Source: Microbacterium marinum
Lineage (GTDB): Bacteria > Actinomycetota > Actinomycetes > Actinomycetales > Microbacteriaceae
Direction: 5' to 3'
Assembly: GCF_014204835.1 (NCBI RefSeq)
Contig: NZ_JACHMD010000001.1
Span: 2,666,001 to 2,730,000, forward strand
DNA: 64,000 nucleotides
In this document: piece by piece, positions 44,490-53,246 of the stretch
Layout: the number at the start of each line of letters is the position of its first letter
Position numbering within the stretch: the first letter of the stretch is position 1
Position numbers and translations under genes: made by a program
The notes under the pieces: generated by a model
Told to the model about the DNA's origin: nothing
Database searches by the model: none
The model's input: the letters and a program-made list of their open reading frames with translations, nothing else

Positions 44490-45143
44490 TCAGCCTAGCG
44501 AGAGGCGCCGCTCCCGCTCGCGGGTGATCGGCACGGCGAGCACCGCCGCCACGAGCAGCGTGGTGGCCACGCCCACGAGCACCGCGCCGAACGTGTCACT
44601 CAACCAGTGCGCGTGCACCTGCGTGCGACTGAACGCCATCGCGAGCGTCCACGCGAGGCCCACGAGAGCCACCCAGATCCGGGGGAAGAGGATCACCGCC
44701 ACGGTCGCGATCACCGCCGCGTTGGCCGTATGGCCGGAGGGGTAGGAGCCGTGGTCGGAGATGACGAGGATCTCTTCAGGGCGCACCCGACCGAAAAGTC
44801 CCTTCAGCACCTGCACCGTGAGCGCTCCGACGATCGACGCGAGGAGGAAGAACACCGCACCCCACGGGCGCCGCGCCAGCGCCAGGAGGGCGGCTCCGGC
44901 CAGCGGCACGACGTACGTGCCGACCACCCCCGCACCCGCGACGTTCATGAAGAACGACACTTCTCGGAAGGCGGGGAGGAAGGTCGTGACGTAGGAGTTC
45001 CACCACGCGTCGAGGTCGATGAGATCCGAGTCGGTCGACGCCGCCGCGATCCCGAGCGCCACGGCGAACAGGAGCAGGGGGATGCCGATGATCGTCATCC
45101 GTAGCGCGATGCTGATCTCGTGGTCGCCGGCCGGTCGTCTCAT
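44490..45143 (-). CDS. PAP2-family phosphatase
   Basis: A 217-residue membrane phosphatase with five to six helices. The catalytic triplet is complete: KGLFGRVRP (motif 1), SYPSGHT (motif 2) and SRTQVHAHWLSD (motif 3), with the two active histidines in motifs 2 and 3. Likely substrates are lipid phosphates such as undecaprenyl pyrophosphate or phosphatidic acid. It is 5 bp upstream of nothing on its own strand except the HerA-like gene's promoter, so it is probably its own unit. Confidence 0.87.
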   Translation of the reverse strand: MRRPAGDHEISIALRMTIIGIPLLLFAVALGIAAASTDSDLIDLDAWWNSYVTTFLPAFREVSFFMNVAGAGVVGTYVVPLAGAALLALARRPWGAVFFLLASIVGALTVQVLKGLFGRVRPEEILVISDHGSYPSGHTANAAVIATVAVILFPRIWVALVGLAWTLAMAFSRTQVHAHWLSDTFGAVLVGVATTLLVAAVLAVPITRERERRLSLG

Positions 45144-45327
45144 CGCCTCATCATGCCGCAGCTCACACGCGCGACCGACCCCCTTGTCGCGGGCGGCCCC
45201 GCTGTGGCATCCCGGTTCCTATGAACCCGCTCAACGCACAGCCTCTCCCCGGGCTCGGCCGCATGTCGCCGCATAGAATCGCAGGGACCGCGCGCCCGCG
45301 CCGCCTCCCCGAGAACGAGATCATTCC
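45144..45327. other. Intergenic region between PAP2 and DUF3105 genes
   Basis: Divergent promoters are expected here. TAGAAT at 45273-45278 is a good -10 for the DUF3105 gene (start near 45285). I see no further element. Confidence 0.5.
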
Positions 45328-46038
45328 ATGACCCCGAACCCTCCGTCCGGCAAGCGTCAGAGCGGAAACCCCGCGACGCAGTCCGAGATCAACCTGACCG
45401 TCAAGCAGCAGCGCGAGCAGCAGAAGCAGCAGAAGCTCGCGGAGTACCAGCGTCAGCTCGCGAAGCGTCGCCGCAACAAGGCGACATGGTGGATCGTCGG
45501 CGTCACCGCCGCCATCGTCGTCATCGGTGTCGTGGTCGCCTCGGTCATCCTCACCCCGCGACCGGTGAGCATCGCCCGCGGCGACGGAGACGGCGCCGGC
45601 ATCACGGGCGTGGAGACCTTCGACCACACCGCCAATCACGTGGAGGGCGAGGTCGACTACGAGCAGACCCCGCCGGCCGGCGGCGACCACAATGCGGCGT
45701 GGCTGAACTGCGGCGTCTACAGCGAACCGGTCCCCAACATCAACGCCGTCCACTCGCTGGAGCACGGCGCCGTCTGGGTCGCCTACGACCCCGCACAGGT
45801 GGACCAGGCAGAGGTCGACGCCCTCAAGGCCCAGCTGCCGTCGACGTACACGATCCTCGCGCCCTACGACGACATCGACTCCCCGATCGTCGTCAGCGCG
45901 TGGGATGCGCAGCTCAAGGTCGAGTCCGCAGACGACGAGCGCATCGGCGAGTTCCTTCAGGCCTACTGGCGCAACGTCAACGGCCCCGAGCCGAACGCCA
46001 CCTGCGCCGGAGCGATCGACGGACCCGGCAAGCTGTGA
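45328..46038 (+). CDS. DUF3105 domain-containing membrane protein
   Basis: A 236-residue protein. A charged, Lys/Gln-rich cytoplasmic N-terminus (residues 1-48), one membrane helix (about 51-74), and an extracellular DUF3105 domain with PPAGGDHNAAWLNCGVY and HSLEHGAVWVAYDP. The family function is unknown; conserved His and Cys could bind metal. It overlaps the DUF305 gene by 4 bp (GTGA), a frequent pairing in actinobacteria. Confidence 0.87.
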   Translation: MTPNPPSGKRQSGNPATQSEINLTVKQQREQQKQQKLAEYQRQLAKRRRNKATWWIVGVTAAIVVIGVVVASVILTPRPVSIARGDGDGAGITGVETFDHTANHVEGEVDYEQTPPAGGDHNAAWLNCGVYSEPVPNINAVHSLEHGAVWVAYDPAQVDQAEVDALKAQLPSTYTILAPYDDIDSPIVVSAWDAQLKVESADDERIGEFLQAYWRNVNGPEPNATCAGAIDGPGKL

Positions 46039-46736
46039 CCGACGCCCCCGGCAGCGACCTCCCGGCCGAGGATGCCGGAGCGCGCACCCTGCCCCCGTGG
46101 TGGGTGCTGCTGCTGGTCGCCCTGGCCATCGCGGGCCTCGCCTTCGCGATCGGACGCTTCACCACGTTCGACATCGTCGCGTCGACGCCTGCCGATGACT
46201 CCGCCGAGGCCGGCTTCGCCCGTGACATGCAGGTGCACCATGCGCAGGCCGTTGACATGGCGATGACGATCTACGCGAAGACCGACGATGAGCAGCTCAG
46301 CGCCCTCGCCTACGACATCGCCACGGGGCAGTCGGCTCAGCGCGGCGAGATGTACGACTGGCTCGTGCGCTGGGGGCTGCCGCAGTACGGAACGCCGATG
46401 ACGTGGATGGAGGGCTCATCCGACGGCGGGCACGCGCACGGCGCCGCCGCGACCGACGACGAGCCCATGACCGACGCGGAGATGCGCGAGGCGATGGGTA
46501 TGGCGTCGGACGCAGAGCTCGCCGAGCTTCGCGCCGCGAGCGGCCGCGACGCCGAGTGCCGCTTCCTGAGCCTCATGATCCGCCACCACGAGGGTGCGAT
46601 CCCGATGGTCGATGCGGTCGTCGAACTCGGCTCCGACGAGCGCACGCTCGCCGTCGCAGAGAACATGAAGAAGGGCCAGACCTTCGAGATCGAGGCCATG
46701 ACCTCGATGCAGACCCGCTTCGGCTGCAGCGGCTGA
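46035..46736 (+). CDS. DUF305 domain-containing membrane protein
   Basis: A 233-residue protein with an N-terminal membrane helix (about residues 21-43) and a ferritin-like four-helix DUF305 domain outside the cell. The two histidine motifs MQVHHAQAVDMA and MIRHHEGAIPM are intact. Some DUF305 proteins are linked to copper handling. The GTG start overlaps the DUF3105 stop, so translation is coupled. A strong terminator follows. Confidence 0.88.
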   Translation: MTDAPGSDLPAEDAGARTLPPWWVLLLVALAIAGLAFAIGRFTTFDIVASTPADDSAEAGFARDMQVHHAQAVDMAMTIYAKTDDEQLSALAYDIATGQSAQRGEMYDWLVRWGLPQYGTPMTWMEGSSDGGHAHGAAATDDEPMTDAEMREAMGMASDAELAELRAASGRDAECRFLSLMIRHHEGAIPMVDAVVELGSDERTLAVAENMKKGQTFEIEAMTSMQTRFGCSG

Positions 46737-46750
46737 CACGGGACACATCA

Positions 46751-46788
46751 GAAGAGGGGATGCCGGTCGCCACCGGCATCCCCTCTTC
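46751..46788. terminator. Strong bidirectional terminator
   Basis: A perfect 17-bp stem with a 4-nt loop, followed by a T-containing tract, lies between the convergent DUF305 and sugar-permease genes. Its stem contains GGATGCC and GGCATCC facing each other. Confidence 0.85.
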
Positions 46789-46805
46789 TCGTTCTGTGTA
46801 CCCGC

Positions 46806-47777
46806 TCAGCCCTTCGTGGCACCGGCCAGGAGGCCGCGGACGAAGAACCGCTGCAGGGCGAAGAACACGATCAGCGGGACGATGATCGAGATGAACGTTC
46901 CCGCGGACTGCAGGAACCATTTGTTGCCCCAGGTGCCGGACAGCGAGTTGAGCGCCTGAGTGATCGGCAGTGCCCCCGGCGAGGCGAAGATCGTCGCGAC
47001 CAGGAGGTCGTTCCACACCCACAGGAACTGGAAGATCGCGAACGAGGCGATCGCCGGAGCGGCCAGGGGGAGGATGATCCGGAAGAAGACCTGTCCGTGG
47101 CCGGCGCCGTCCACCCGCGCCGCCTCGATGACCTCACCCGGGATCTCCGCGATGAAGTTGTGGAGCATGAAGGTGGCCAGCGGCAGTGCGAAGATCGCGT
47201 GCGCGATCCACACGCGCGCGAAGCTGTACTGCACATCGTTGAGACCGAAACCGGGGAAGATCGGCACGTCTCCGATGGTCAGTCCGTCCGAGAACAGGCT
47301 GAGCAGCGGCACGAGAGCCATCTGCAGCGGCACGATCTGCAGCGCGAACACGAAGACGAACAGCGCGCTGCGTCCCTTGAAGTCGATCCACGCGAAGGCG
47401 TACGCCGCCAGCGCCGCCATGACGATCGGGAACACGGTCGCCGGGATGGTGATGGCGAGCGAGTTCACGAACGCGGAGGCGAGCGTCGTCGAGGTTCCGC
47501 CCGAGTTCAACGCCTGAAGGTAGTTGTCGAGCGTGAACTCGGGGTCGGTGAACACGGACCACCAGCCGGTGGTCTGGGTGTCGGCACCGGGCCGGAACGA
47601 GGTCACGAACAGGCCGAAGGTCGGGATCGTCCAGAAGATCGCGATGATGACCGCGGCGATCGTCGCGCCCTTCGACGTCAGCTTCTTGTGGGCGATCGCC
47701 TCGTTGCGGCGGGTGTCGCGCGCGACCTGGCGCGCGGTGCGGGTGTCGACGGGTGTCGTCGGAGCGGCGACGGTCAT
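46806..47777 (-). CDS. Carbohydrate ABC transporter permease (MalG type)
   Basis: A 323-residue permease with six helices. The EAA loop is EAARVDGAGHGQVFFRIILPLA. It ends in the family-typical RFFVRGLLAGATKG. MalG-type permeases move sugars with a MalF partner and a binding protein; the ATPase is encoded elsewhere, usually a shared MsiK-like protein in actinobacteria. The ATG shares one base with the malF-type stop (TGATG), so expression is coupled. Confidence 0.92.
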   Translation of the reverse strand: MTVAAPTTPVDTRTARQVARDTRRNEAIAHKKLTSKGATIAAVIIAIFWTIPTFGLFVTSFRPGADTQTTGWWSVFTDPEFTLDNYLQALNSGGTSTTLASAFVNSLAITIPATVFPIVMAALAAYAFAWIDFKGRSALFVFVFALQIVPLQMALVPLLSLFSDGLTIGDVPIFPGFGLNDVQYSFARVWIAHAIFALPLATFMLHNFIAEIPGEVIEAARVDGAGHGQVFFRIILPLAAPAIASFAIFQFLWVWNDLLVATIFASPGALPITQALNSLSGTWGNKWFLQSAGTFISIIVPLIVFFALQRFFVRGLLAGATKG

Positions 47778-49120
47778 CAGCGGATCTCCCTCTGCTTGGC
47801 CATCGATCGGGCGTTGTAGATGATCAGCGGCAGGACGAACAGGAACAGGACGACAGCGAGCGCGGACGAGTGGCCGTAGCTCTGGAAGCGCTGCTGCTGG
47901 TTGACCATCTCGAAGCCGAGCACGGTCGTGTCGTCGCGACCGCCTGTCATGACGGCGACGATGTCGTACACCTTCAGCGAGGCGATCGTGATCGTCGTGA
48001 GCACCACGATCAGCGAGGAGCGGATGCCGGGGACGGTGACATTCCGGAACCGCTGCCAGGCGTTCGTGCCATCGAGCTCGGCGGCCTCCATCTGCTCGAC
48101 GGGCACCGCCTTGATCGCCGCCGAGAGGATCACCATCGCGAAGCCGGTCTGGGTCCAGATGAACACGACGAGCAGCATGAGGGTGTTGATGATCGGCTTG
48201 ATCGCGAGCCACTGGATCGGGTCGCCGCCGAGGCCGGTGACGATCGCGTTCAGCAGACCGATCTGGTCGCCCTGCCGCGCGTCGTACATGAACTTCCAGA
48301 TGATGCCGGCGCCCACAAAGGAGATCGCGACCGGCATGAACACGAGCACCTTGAGGAACTTCTCCCCTCGCGCCCGGTCGATGAAGACGGCATAGGCGAG
48401 GCCGATCGCGACGGAGATGGTCGGCGCGAGGATGGCCCAGATGATCGTGTTGACGACCGAGGCGGTGCCGGTGGGGTTGGTGAAGACCCAGAAGTAGTTC
48501 TCGAGCCCGACGAACTGGTCGCCGGTCTTGTCGTAGAACGACTTGATGATGGTCGCGATGGCGGGGTAGATCAGGCCGAGCGTCAGCATGATCGTCGCCG
48601 GCGCCATGAACAGGACCAGCTGGAACAGGTAGCCCGCGCCCTGCCGAGCACGGAAGTCCGCGAAGAACAGCAGCGCTCCGACGAGCAGCGCGATGGCCAC
48701 GACGTACAGGACGGCGTTGGCGTAGGGGCGCAGCAGCAGGAACGCGAGGACGGGGATCGCCAGGCAGGCGACGAGCCGCATGATGAAGTAGCCACGACCC
48801 GGTCGGGGCGCGAACTCGATCAGGACGAGGATGATCCCGACCACGATGCCGAAGACGAGCAGGATGACGGGGATCTGGACGAGGGGTGTGAGGCCTCCCA
48901 GCCAGAGGAAGAAGCTGTTGAGCGAGAAGCCGATGGTGATGCGGGCGGATCCCTCGGCGGGCGTCGTGAAGACCAGGAGCAGGGCGAGCGCGACCAGCAC
49001 GACGAAGCCCGCGACCAGGACGATTCGGGTGATCGCGCGGCCTCTCGGGTCGGTGGCGTGCGTCGTCTTCGCCGGCTCGTCGGTCGCGACGGGCGGCCGA
49101 TCGACGGTGGTGTTCGACAT
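47777..49120 (-). CDS. Carbohydrate ABC transporter permease (MalF type, extended)
   Basis: A 447-residue permease. The core MalF region lies in residues ~175-447, with the EAA loop EAAELDGTNAWQRFRNVTVPGI. The first ~170 residues add about four extra membrane helices not found in typical 300-residue homologues, giving an architecture seen in alpha-glucoside (Agl) type systems and E. coli MalF's own extra helices. It lies between the binding-protein gene and malG-type gene; a strong hairpin separates it from the former. Confidence 0.9.
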   Translation of the reverse strand: MSNTTVDRPPVATDEPAKTTHATDPRGRAITRIVLVAGFVVLVALALLLVFTTPAEGSARITIGFSLNSFFLWLGGLTPLVQIPVILLVFGIVVGIILVLIEFAPRPGRGYFIMRLVACLAIPVLAFLLLRPYANAVLYVVAIALLVGALLFFADFRARQGAGYLFQLVLFMAPATIMLTLGLIYPAIATIIKSFYDKTGDQFVGLENYFWVFTNPTGTASVVNTIIWAILAPTISVAIGLAYAVFIDRARGEKFLKVLVFMPVAISFVGAGIIWKFMYDARQGDQIGLLNAIVTGLGGDPIQWLAIKPIINTLMLLVVFIWTQTGFAMVILSAAIKAVPVEQMEAAELDGTNAWQRFRNVTVPGIRSSLIVVLTTITIASLKVYDIVAVMTGGRDDTTVLGFEMVNQQQRFQSYGHSSALAVVLFLFVLPLIIYNARSMAKQREIR

Positions 49121-49170
49121 GGATGTCCCCTTCTGAGTACTGCGGCGTACCCGAGCGGTGCGGATGGGAG

Positions 49171-49204
49171 GAGCGGGGCCGGGCTGTGAAGCCCGGCCCC
49201 GCTC
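49171..49204 (-). terminator. Intercistronic hairpin between binding-protein and permease genes
   Basis: A perfect 15-bp GC stem (GAGCGGGGCCGGGCT) with a GTGA loop, 26 nt after the binding-protein stop. It has no T-tract, so partial termination or 3'-end protection of the binding-protein mRNA is likely. Confidence 0.7.
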
Positions 49205-49229
49205 GGCTCGACCGATCGTCCTCAGACGA

Positions 49230-50555
49230 TCAGTTCTCGTAGCCTGCCTGGATGTCGGAGAGCACCGTCTCGGTGTCCTTGCCGTCGATCCAGTCGACCA
49301 TGCCCTTCCAGAAGGAGCCCTGGCCCACCGTGGAGGGCATCAGGTCGGAGGCGTCGAAGCGGAAGACCGTGGAGTCGTCCTGCAGCGTCATCATCGCTTC
49401 CTTCAGGAACTCGCTCGAAGCGAGGTCGGGGTTGGCGTTCTTGTTCGCCGAGATGACGCCACCCAGCTCGACACGCGCGTCGGCGAACTCGGGCGACGCC
49501 ATGAACTCCAGCACCTTCTGCGTCGACTCGTCGTCCGAGAACGCTGCGACGAACTCGCCGCCGCCCTCGATCTGGAGCTCACCCTCGGTGTAGCCCGGCA
49601 TGATGAACGCGTAGACGTCACCGTCGGGAGCGACCACCGGGGTCTCACCCTCCGCCGTCTGCACGTCGAGGAAGTTCGCCGACAGGAACGAGGCCTGGTG
49701 GGTCAGGGCGCAGTCGCCGCTGGCCACCGCCGCCGCCACGTCACCGAATGCGGTGGCGTTGATGCTCTTGACGTCGCCGTAACCGGCGTTGACGTAGTCG
49801 GGGTTCAGGAGGATCTCGCCGACGGCGTCGAACGCGTCCTTGATCTCGGGGTCGGTGAACTTCACGTCACCGGCCACCCACTGGTCGTAGACGTCTGCGC
49901 CGGACTGGCGCAGGACGAGGTCCTCGATCCAGTCGGTGCCCGGCCATCCGGACGCCGCGTCCGAGGCGAAGCCGGCGCACCACGCGGGGCCGCCGGTCGT
50001 CTCGACGATGGTGTCGGTGAGCGCGATCATGTCGTCCCAGGTCTTCGGTGCTTCGACACCCCACTCGGCGAACTGCTTCGGCGAGTACCAGACGTACCCC
50101 TTCAGGTTCGCGAGCATGGGTGCCGCGTAGAAGGTGTCGTCGAACGTGCCGTACTTCTTCCAGTCCTCCGACCAGTTCTCGTCCACGGCGGTCTCGACGG
50201 CGTCGGGCGCCTCGAGGACCTTGCCGGTGTCGACGAGGGTCTTCAGCAGACCGGGCTGCGGAACGATCGCGATGTCGGGGGCGTCGCCACCGGTCACCTT
50301 CGTGACGATGTTGCCCTCGAACGACTTGTCACCGGTGTACTCGACCTTGATGCCGGTCTCCTCGGTGAACGACGCGAACGATTCGTTGAGCGCGTCGGCC
50401 TCACCACCGGTGATGCCTCCCGCAATGCGGACGGTCGTCTTCCCCTCGCCGCTGCCGCCCTCGGTGCCGCCTTCGGCGCACCCTGCCAGCACCAGTGCTG
50501 CCGCGCCCACCAGGGCGACGGGGGCGAGCAGACGGAATCGCTGTGACAATGCCAT
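49230..50555 (-). CDS. ABC transporter extracellular sugar-binding lipoprotein
   Basis: A 441-residue solute-binding protein with a signal peptide and lipobox LAGC (C26). The N-terminal half has TVRIAGGITGGEADALNESFASF and the cluster-B-type (SBP_bac_1) fold continues to the end. It resembles alpha-glucoside (AglE/ThuE) or maltose-like binding proteins; exact sugar unknown. ATG 50555 has AGGAGAGG upstream. It is the first gene of the importer operon and lies opposite a LacI regulator; its predicted transcription start falls within an operator. Confidence 0.9.
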   Translation of the reverse strand: MALSQRFRLLAPVALVGAAALVLAGCAEGGTEGGSGEGKTTVRIAGGITGGEADALNESFASFTEETGIKVEYTGDKSFEGNIVTKVTGGDAPDIAIVPQPGLLKTLVDTGKVLEAPDAVETAVDENWSEDWKKYGTFDDTFYAAPMLANLKGYVWYSPKQFAEWGVEAPKTWDDMIALTDTIVETTGGPAWCAGFASDAASGWPGTDWIEDLVLRQSGADVYDQWVAGDVKFTDPEIKDAFDAVGEILLNPDYVNAGYGDVKSINATAFGDVAAAVASGDCALTHQASFLSANFLDVQTAEGETPVVAPDGDVYAFIMPGYTEGELQIEGGGEFVAAFSDDESTQKVLEFMASPEFADARVELGGVISANKNANPDLASSEFLKEAMMTLQDDSTVFRFDASDLMPSTVGQGSFWKGMVDWIDGKDTETVLSDIQAGYEN

Positions 50556-50614
50556 GTACCTCTCCTCTTTCGGGATCATCGTCCGCCCAGGGAAGCCATG
50601 TCCGCATCCATTGG

Positions 50615-50626
50615 GGAACCGATTCC
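50615..50626. promoter_or_regulatory. LacI-type operator, copy 1
   Basis: GGAACCGATTCC, a CG-centred near-palindrome, overlaps the predicted transcription start of the importer operon, as expected for a repressor site. Confidence 0.65.
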
Positions 50627-50737
50627 AGGTAAACCTACTGTCCCGTGTGGCCCCCGCACAACCACGGAACATCACAGGATGGCAACCATCTCGCGTTCGA
50701 GGCATCCGAAATGAGAGCGATCCCATACCGATGGGGT

Positions 50738-50749
50738 GGAACCGGTTCC
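50738..50749. promoter_or_regulatory. LacI-type operator, copy 2
   Basis: GGAACCGGTTCC, a perfect CG-centred palindrome, lies about 20 bp before the regulator gene's -10 and 123 bp from copy 1. It suits autoregulation and DNA looping. Confidence 0.65.
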
Positions 50750-50825
50750 CTCCGCGCCGCGAAGACAGTACGCTGTCACCCTGGAGTGCGACCGGAACGT
50801 CGGACGCACCGGTCGAGGAGGACCG

Positions 50826-51875
50826 ATGAGCACCATCGCCGACGTCGCCACCCGAGCCGGGGTGTCCAAAGCGACGGCGAGCCGAGCCCTGACCGGCCGC
50901 GGCTACGTCTCCGATGAGACGCGCGTGCGGGTCGCGCAGGCGGCACGAGAGCTGTCCTACGTCGCGCACTCCTCCGCAACCAGCCTGGCCACCGGACGCA
51001 CCCAGACGGTGGGCGTGGTGATGCCCCATGTGAACCGGTGGTTCTTCGCGGAGGTCCTCGAGGGGATTCAGCTCGCCCTCCTCGAACGCGGGCTCGACCT
51101 CACCCTCTACGACGCCACCCCCGGCAGCGCGAGCCGCCGACGGGTCTTCGAAGACTTCCTCGCCCGGCGGCGCTTCGACGGGCTGATCGCCGTCGGACTC
51201 GAACCCGCCGAGAGCGAACTGGACGCGCTGCTCGCCCTCGGCAAACCCGTCGTCAGCGTCATCGGCACACAGCAGAGCACGAGCGTCGTCACCCTCGACG
51301 ACAGCCACGCCGCCGTCCTCGCCACCGCCCACCTCATCGAACTCGGACATCGGCGCATCGCCTTCCTCGGCGGAACCGACGCGACCCACTGGCCGCACGT
51401 CGAGTCCGCGCGCTACGCCGGCTACGAGGCGGAGATGCGGCGTGCCGGACTCGAAGGCGAGATCACGCGGACACCGGCCGAGCTGTCGATGCCCGCGGGC
51501 TACGCAGCCGCGGTCGACCTCCTGAGCGACGCCGCCGCCCGCCCCACGGGGATCGTCGCGGCCTGTGACGAGGTCGCGATCGGTGCGATCATCGCCGCTC
51601 GCCGCCTCGGCATCCTCGTCCCCTCCACACTGAGCGTCGTCGGCATCGACGACCACGTCAACGCCGAGATGTTCTCGCTCACGACCCTCCGCCAGGTCCC
51701 TCGCGAGCAGGGTCGCGCCGCCGTCGAGCTCCTCGTCCGCCACCTCGAGGATCCGGATGCCGAGCCGGTGACCCTCAGCATCAAACCGCGCCTGGTCGTC
51801 CGCGGCACCACCGCCGGCGGTCCCGGCCGCACCTCGGCGGCCGTCCGCGACTCCGGATTCGCACCGCAGAGCTGA
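50826..51875 (+). CDS. LacI-family transcriptional regulator
   Basis: A 349-residue LacI protein. The helix-turn-helix with hinge helix is in residues 3-55 (TIADVATRAGVSKATASRAL). The periplasmic-binding-like sensor domain runs from about 60 to 335, ending VTLSIKPRLVVRGTT. It most likely represses the divergent sugar importer and itself through the two GGAACCGNTTCC operators. ATG 50826 has GGAGGACCG upstream. It ends at a bidirectional terminator shared with rplL. Confidence 0.92.
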   Translation: MSTIADVATRAGVSKATASRALTGRGYVSDETRVRVAQAARELSYVAHSSATSLATGRTQTVGVVMPHVNRWFFAEVLEGIQLALLERGLDLTLYDATPGSASRRRVFEDFLARRRFDGLIAVGLEPAESELDALLALGKPVVSVIGTQQSTSVVTLDDSHAAVLATAHLIELGHRRIAFLGGTDATHWPHVESARYAGYEAEMRRAGLEGEITRTPAELSMPAGYAAAVDLLSDAAARPTGIVAACDEVAIGAIIAARRLGILVPSTLSVVGIDDHVNAEMFSLTTLRQVPREQGRAAVELLVRHLEDPDAEPVTLSIKPRLVVRGTTAGGPGRTSAAVRDSGFAPQS

Positions 51876-51899
51876 GCACAGCGGCATCCCGACACGACA

Positions 51900-51933
51900 A
51901 AGGGCCCCGGATGCCGAAGCATCCGGGGCCCTT
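51900..51933. terminator. Bidirectional terminator between LacI and rplL genes
   Basis: A perfect 15-bp stem (AAGGGCCCCGGATGC) with a CGAA loop, flanked by A and T residues, ends both convergent units. The GGATGCC motif spans its stem-loop boundary. Confidence 0.85.
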
Positions 51934-51950
51934 CGCGAAAGGTGTCAGCC

Positions 51951-52334
51951 TTACTTGACGGTAACCGTCGCGCCAGCAGCCTCGAGGGACTCCTTGGCCT
52001 TGTCTGCGGCCTCCTTGTTCGCGCCCTCGAGGACGGCCTTGGGAGCGCCGTCGACGACAGCCTTGGCCTCGCCGAGGCCGAGCGAGGTGAGCTCGCGGAC
52101 GACCTTGATGACCTGGATCTTCTTGTCGCCGGCAGCCTCGAGGATGACGTCGAACGAGTCCTTCTCCTCCTCGGCCTCAGCGGCACCAGCACCACCAGCA
52201 GCGCCGGCAACGGCGACGGGGGCGGCAGCGGTGACGTCGAACTTCTCCTCGAACGCCTTCACGAACTCGCTGAGCTCGACGAGGGTGAGGCCGGCGAACT
52301 GCTCGAGCAGCTCCTCGGTGGAAAGCTTCGCCAT
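51951..52334 (-). CDS. rplL: 50S ribosomal protein L7/L12
   Basis: A 127-residue stalk protein. The N-terminal dimerisation domain ([32 protein letters not shown]) is joined by an Ala/Gly-rich hinge to the C-terminal domain with [28 protein letters not shown], which contacts translation factors. It follows rplJ by 50 bp, the normal rplJL order, and uses highly biased codons. Confidence 0.98.
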   Translation of the reverse strand: MAKLSTEELLEQFAGLTLVELSEFVKAFEEKFDVTAAAPVAVAGAAGGAGAAEAEEEKDSFDVILEAAGDKKIQVIKVVRELTSLGLGEAKAVVDGAPKAVLEGANKEAADKAKESLEAAGATVTVK

Positions 52335-52384
52335 GATGTATCTCCTAGATAGATGGGGGTTGTGTAAAAGAGGTCGCTGCTCGC

Positions 52385-52873
52385 TTACGCGGCGTCAGCG
52401 GTCTCCAGCTTTTCGCGAAGCGCGTCGATGGTGGCCGCAGCCTTGCCCATCGTCGCCTTCATCATGCCCGCAGCCTTCGCCAGCAGAACCTCACGGCTCT
52501 CGAGCGAGGCGTACTTGTTGACCTCGTCGGCCGTGAGGGCGTTGCCCTCGAAGATGCCGCCCTTGATCACGAGAAGCGGGTTGGCCTTGGCGAAGTCACG
52601 CAGAGCCTTGGCAGTGGCGACGAAGTCGCCGTGCACGAAAGCGACGGCCGAGGGGCCCTTGAGGTCCTCGTCCAGCGCCGTGATCCCCGCGTTGTTCGCG
52701 GCGATCTTGGTCAGCGTGTTCTTCACCACGGCGTACTGCGCGTCCTGACGGATGTCGTTGCGCAGCTGCTTGAGCTGGGCAACCGTCAGACCGCGGTACT
52801 CGGTCAGCAAGACGGCGGTCGAGTCCTCGAAGTTCTTCGTGAGCTCGGCGACCGATGCATCCTTCTGCGCCAT
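52385..52873 (-). CDS. rplJ: 50S ribosomal protein L10
   Basis: A 162-residue protein that anchors L7/L12 dimers at the stalk base. [22 protein letters not shown] (about residues 18-39) is conserved, and the C-terminal helix for L12 binding is present. ATG 52873 has AAGGAG upstream and follows a structured 5' leader, the usual place for L10-mediated autogenous control of rplJL. Confidence 0.97.
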   Translation of the reverse strand: MAQKDASVAELTKNFEDSTAVLLTEYRGLTVAQLKQLRNDIRQDAQYAVVKNTLTKIAANNAGITALDEDLKGPSAVAFVHGDFVATAKALRDFAKANPLLVIKGGIFEGNALTADEVNKYASLESREVLLAKAAGMMKATMGKAAATIDALREKLETADAA

Positions 52874-53092
52874 GGTCACTCCTTGATGTGTACGAGACGC
52901 TCCGCGGTGGCGGAGCGTCGACCTCGACGGTCGGGCTGCATGAGAAAAGCTCCGGCGCAAGCGCACGGAGCTTTGGGCCCGGTTTCCCGGAAGTCTGTCG
53001 TACACCTGCGTGGGCCCCTGCGATGCAGAGCTTCGATCGATGTGCGCGGGCGCACGCCGATGACCGACGGTCTTTGGCTTGCCCCCAGCATA
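52874..53092 (-). promoter_or_regulatory. rplJL leader with promoter and structured 5' UTR (L10 leader candidate)
   Basis: The minus-strand leader of about 200 nt holds two strong hairpins: a 9-bp stem AAAGCTCCG/CGGAGCTTT (52946-52974) followed by TTTTCTC in the RNA sense, which looks like an attenuator, and a 10-bp stem GACGCTCCGC/GCGGAGCGTC (52896-52919) just before the ribosome-binding site. A promoter is suggested by TATGCT (53087-53092) with TTTGGC 18 bp further upstream. L10 leaders are known in many bacteria; the kink-turn was not verified. Confidence 0.55.
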
Positions 53093-53246
53093 CGCCGCCC
53101 GCCCGCCCCCGCCAAATCCGGACGGGTGTGGGGCGCGGCATCCGCTTCCCCGCGTCTGCCCTGCTCGCGAACCTCTGAAGACGAGGGATGCCGCGGCTCG
53201 GCGGGTCCTGGATCCCGATGCGGGACGTGCGACGTAGGCTTTTCGG
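53093..53246. other. Intergenic region between rplJ promoter and YqaJ gene
   Basis: Contains the rplJL -35 region, an inverted pair of GCGGCATCC (53135-53143) and GGATGCCGC (53186-53194), and the YqaJ gene promoter. No gene is visible. Confidence 0.5.
53235..53240 (+). promoter_or_regulatory. Putative -10 element (leaderless) of the YqaJ gene
   Basis: TAGGCT ends 6 nt before the GTG at 53247. Confidence 0.5.

Larger units (their letters stand above)
50556..50825. other. Divergent regulatory region of importer and LacI genes
   Basis: This 270-bp gap has two palindromic operators and predicted promoters for both genes. TAGGTT (minus, 50632-50637) would start importer transcription near 50625. 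TACGCT (plus, 50769-50774) would start the regulator mRNA near 50781. A further palindrome, GACAGTACGCTGTC, spans 50764-50777. Confidence 0.55.
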
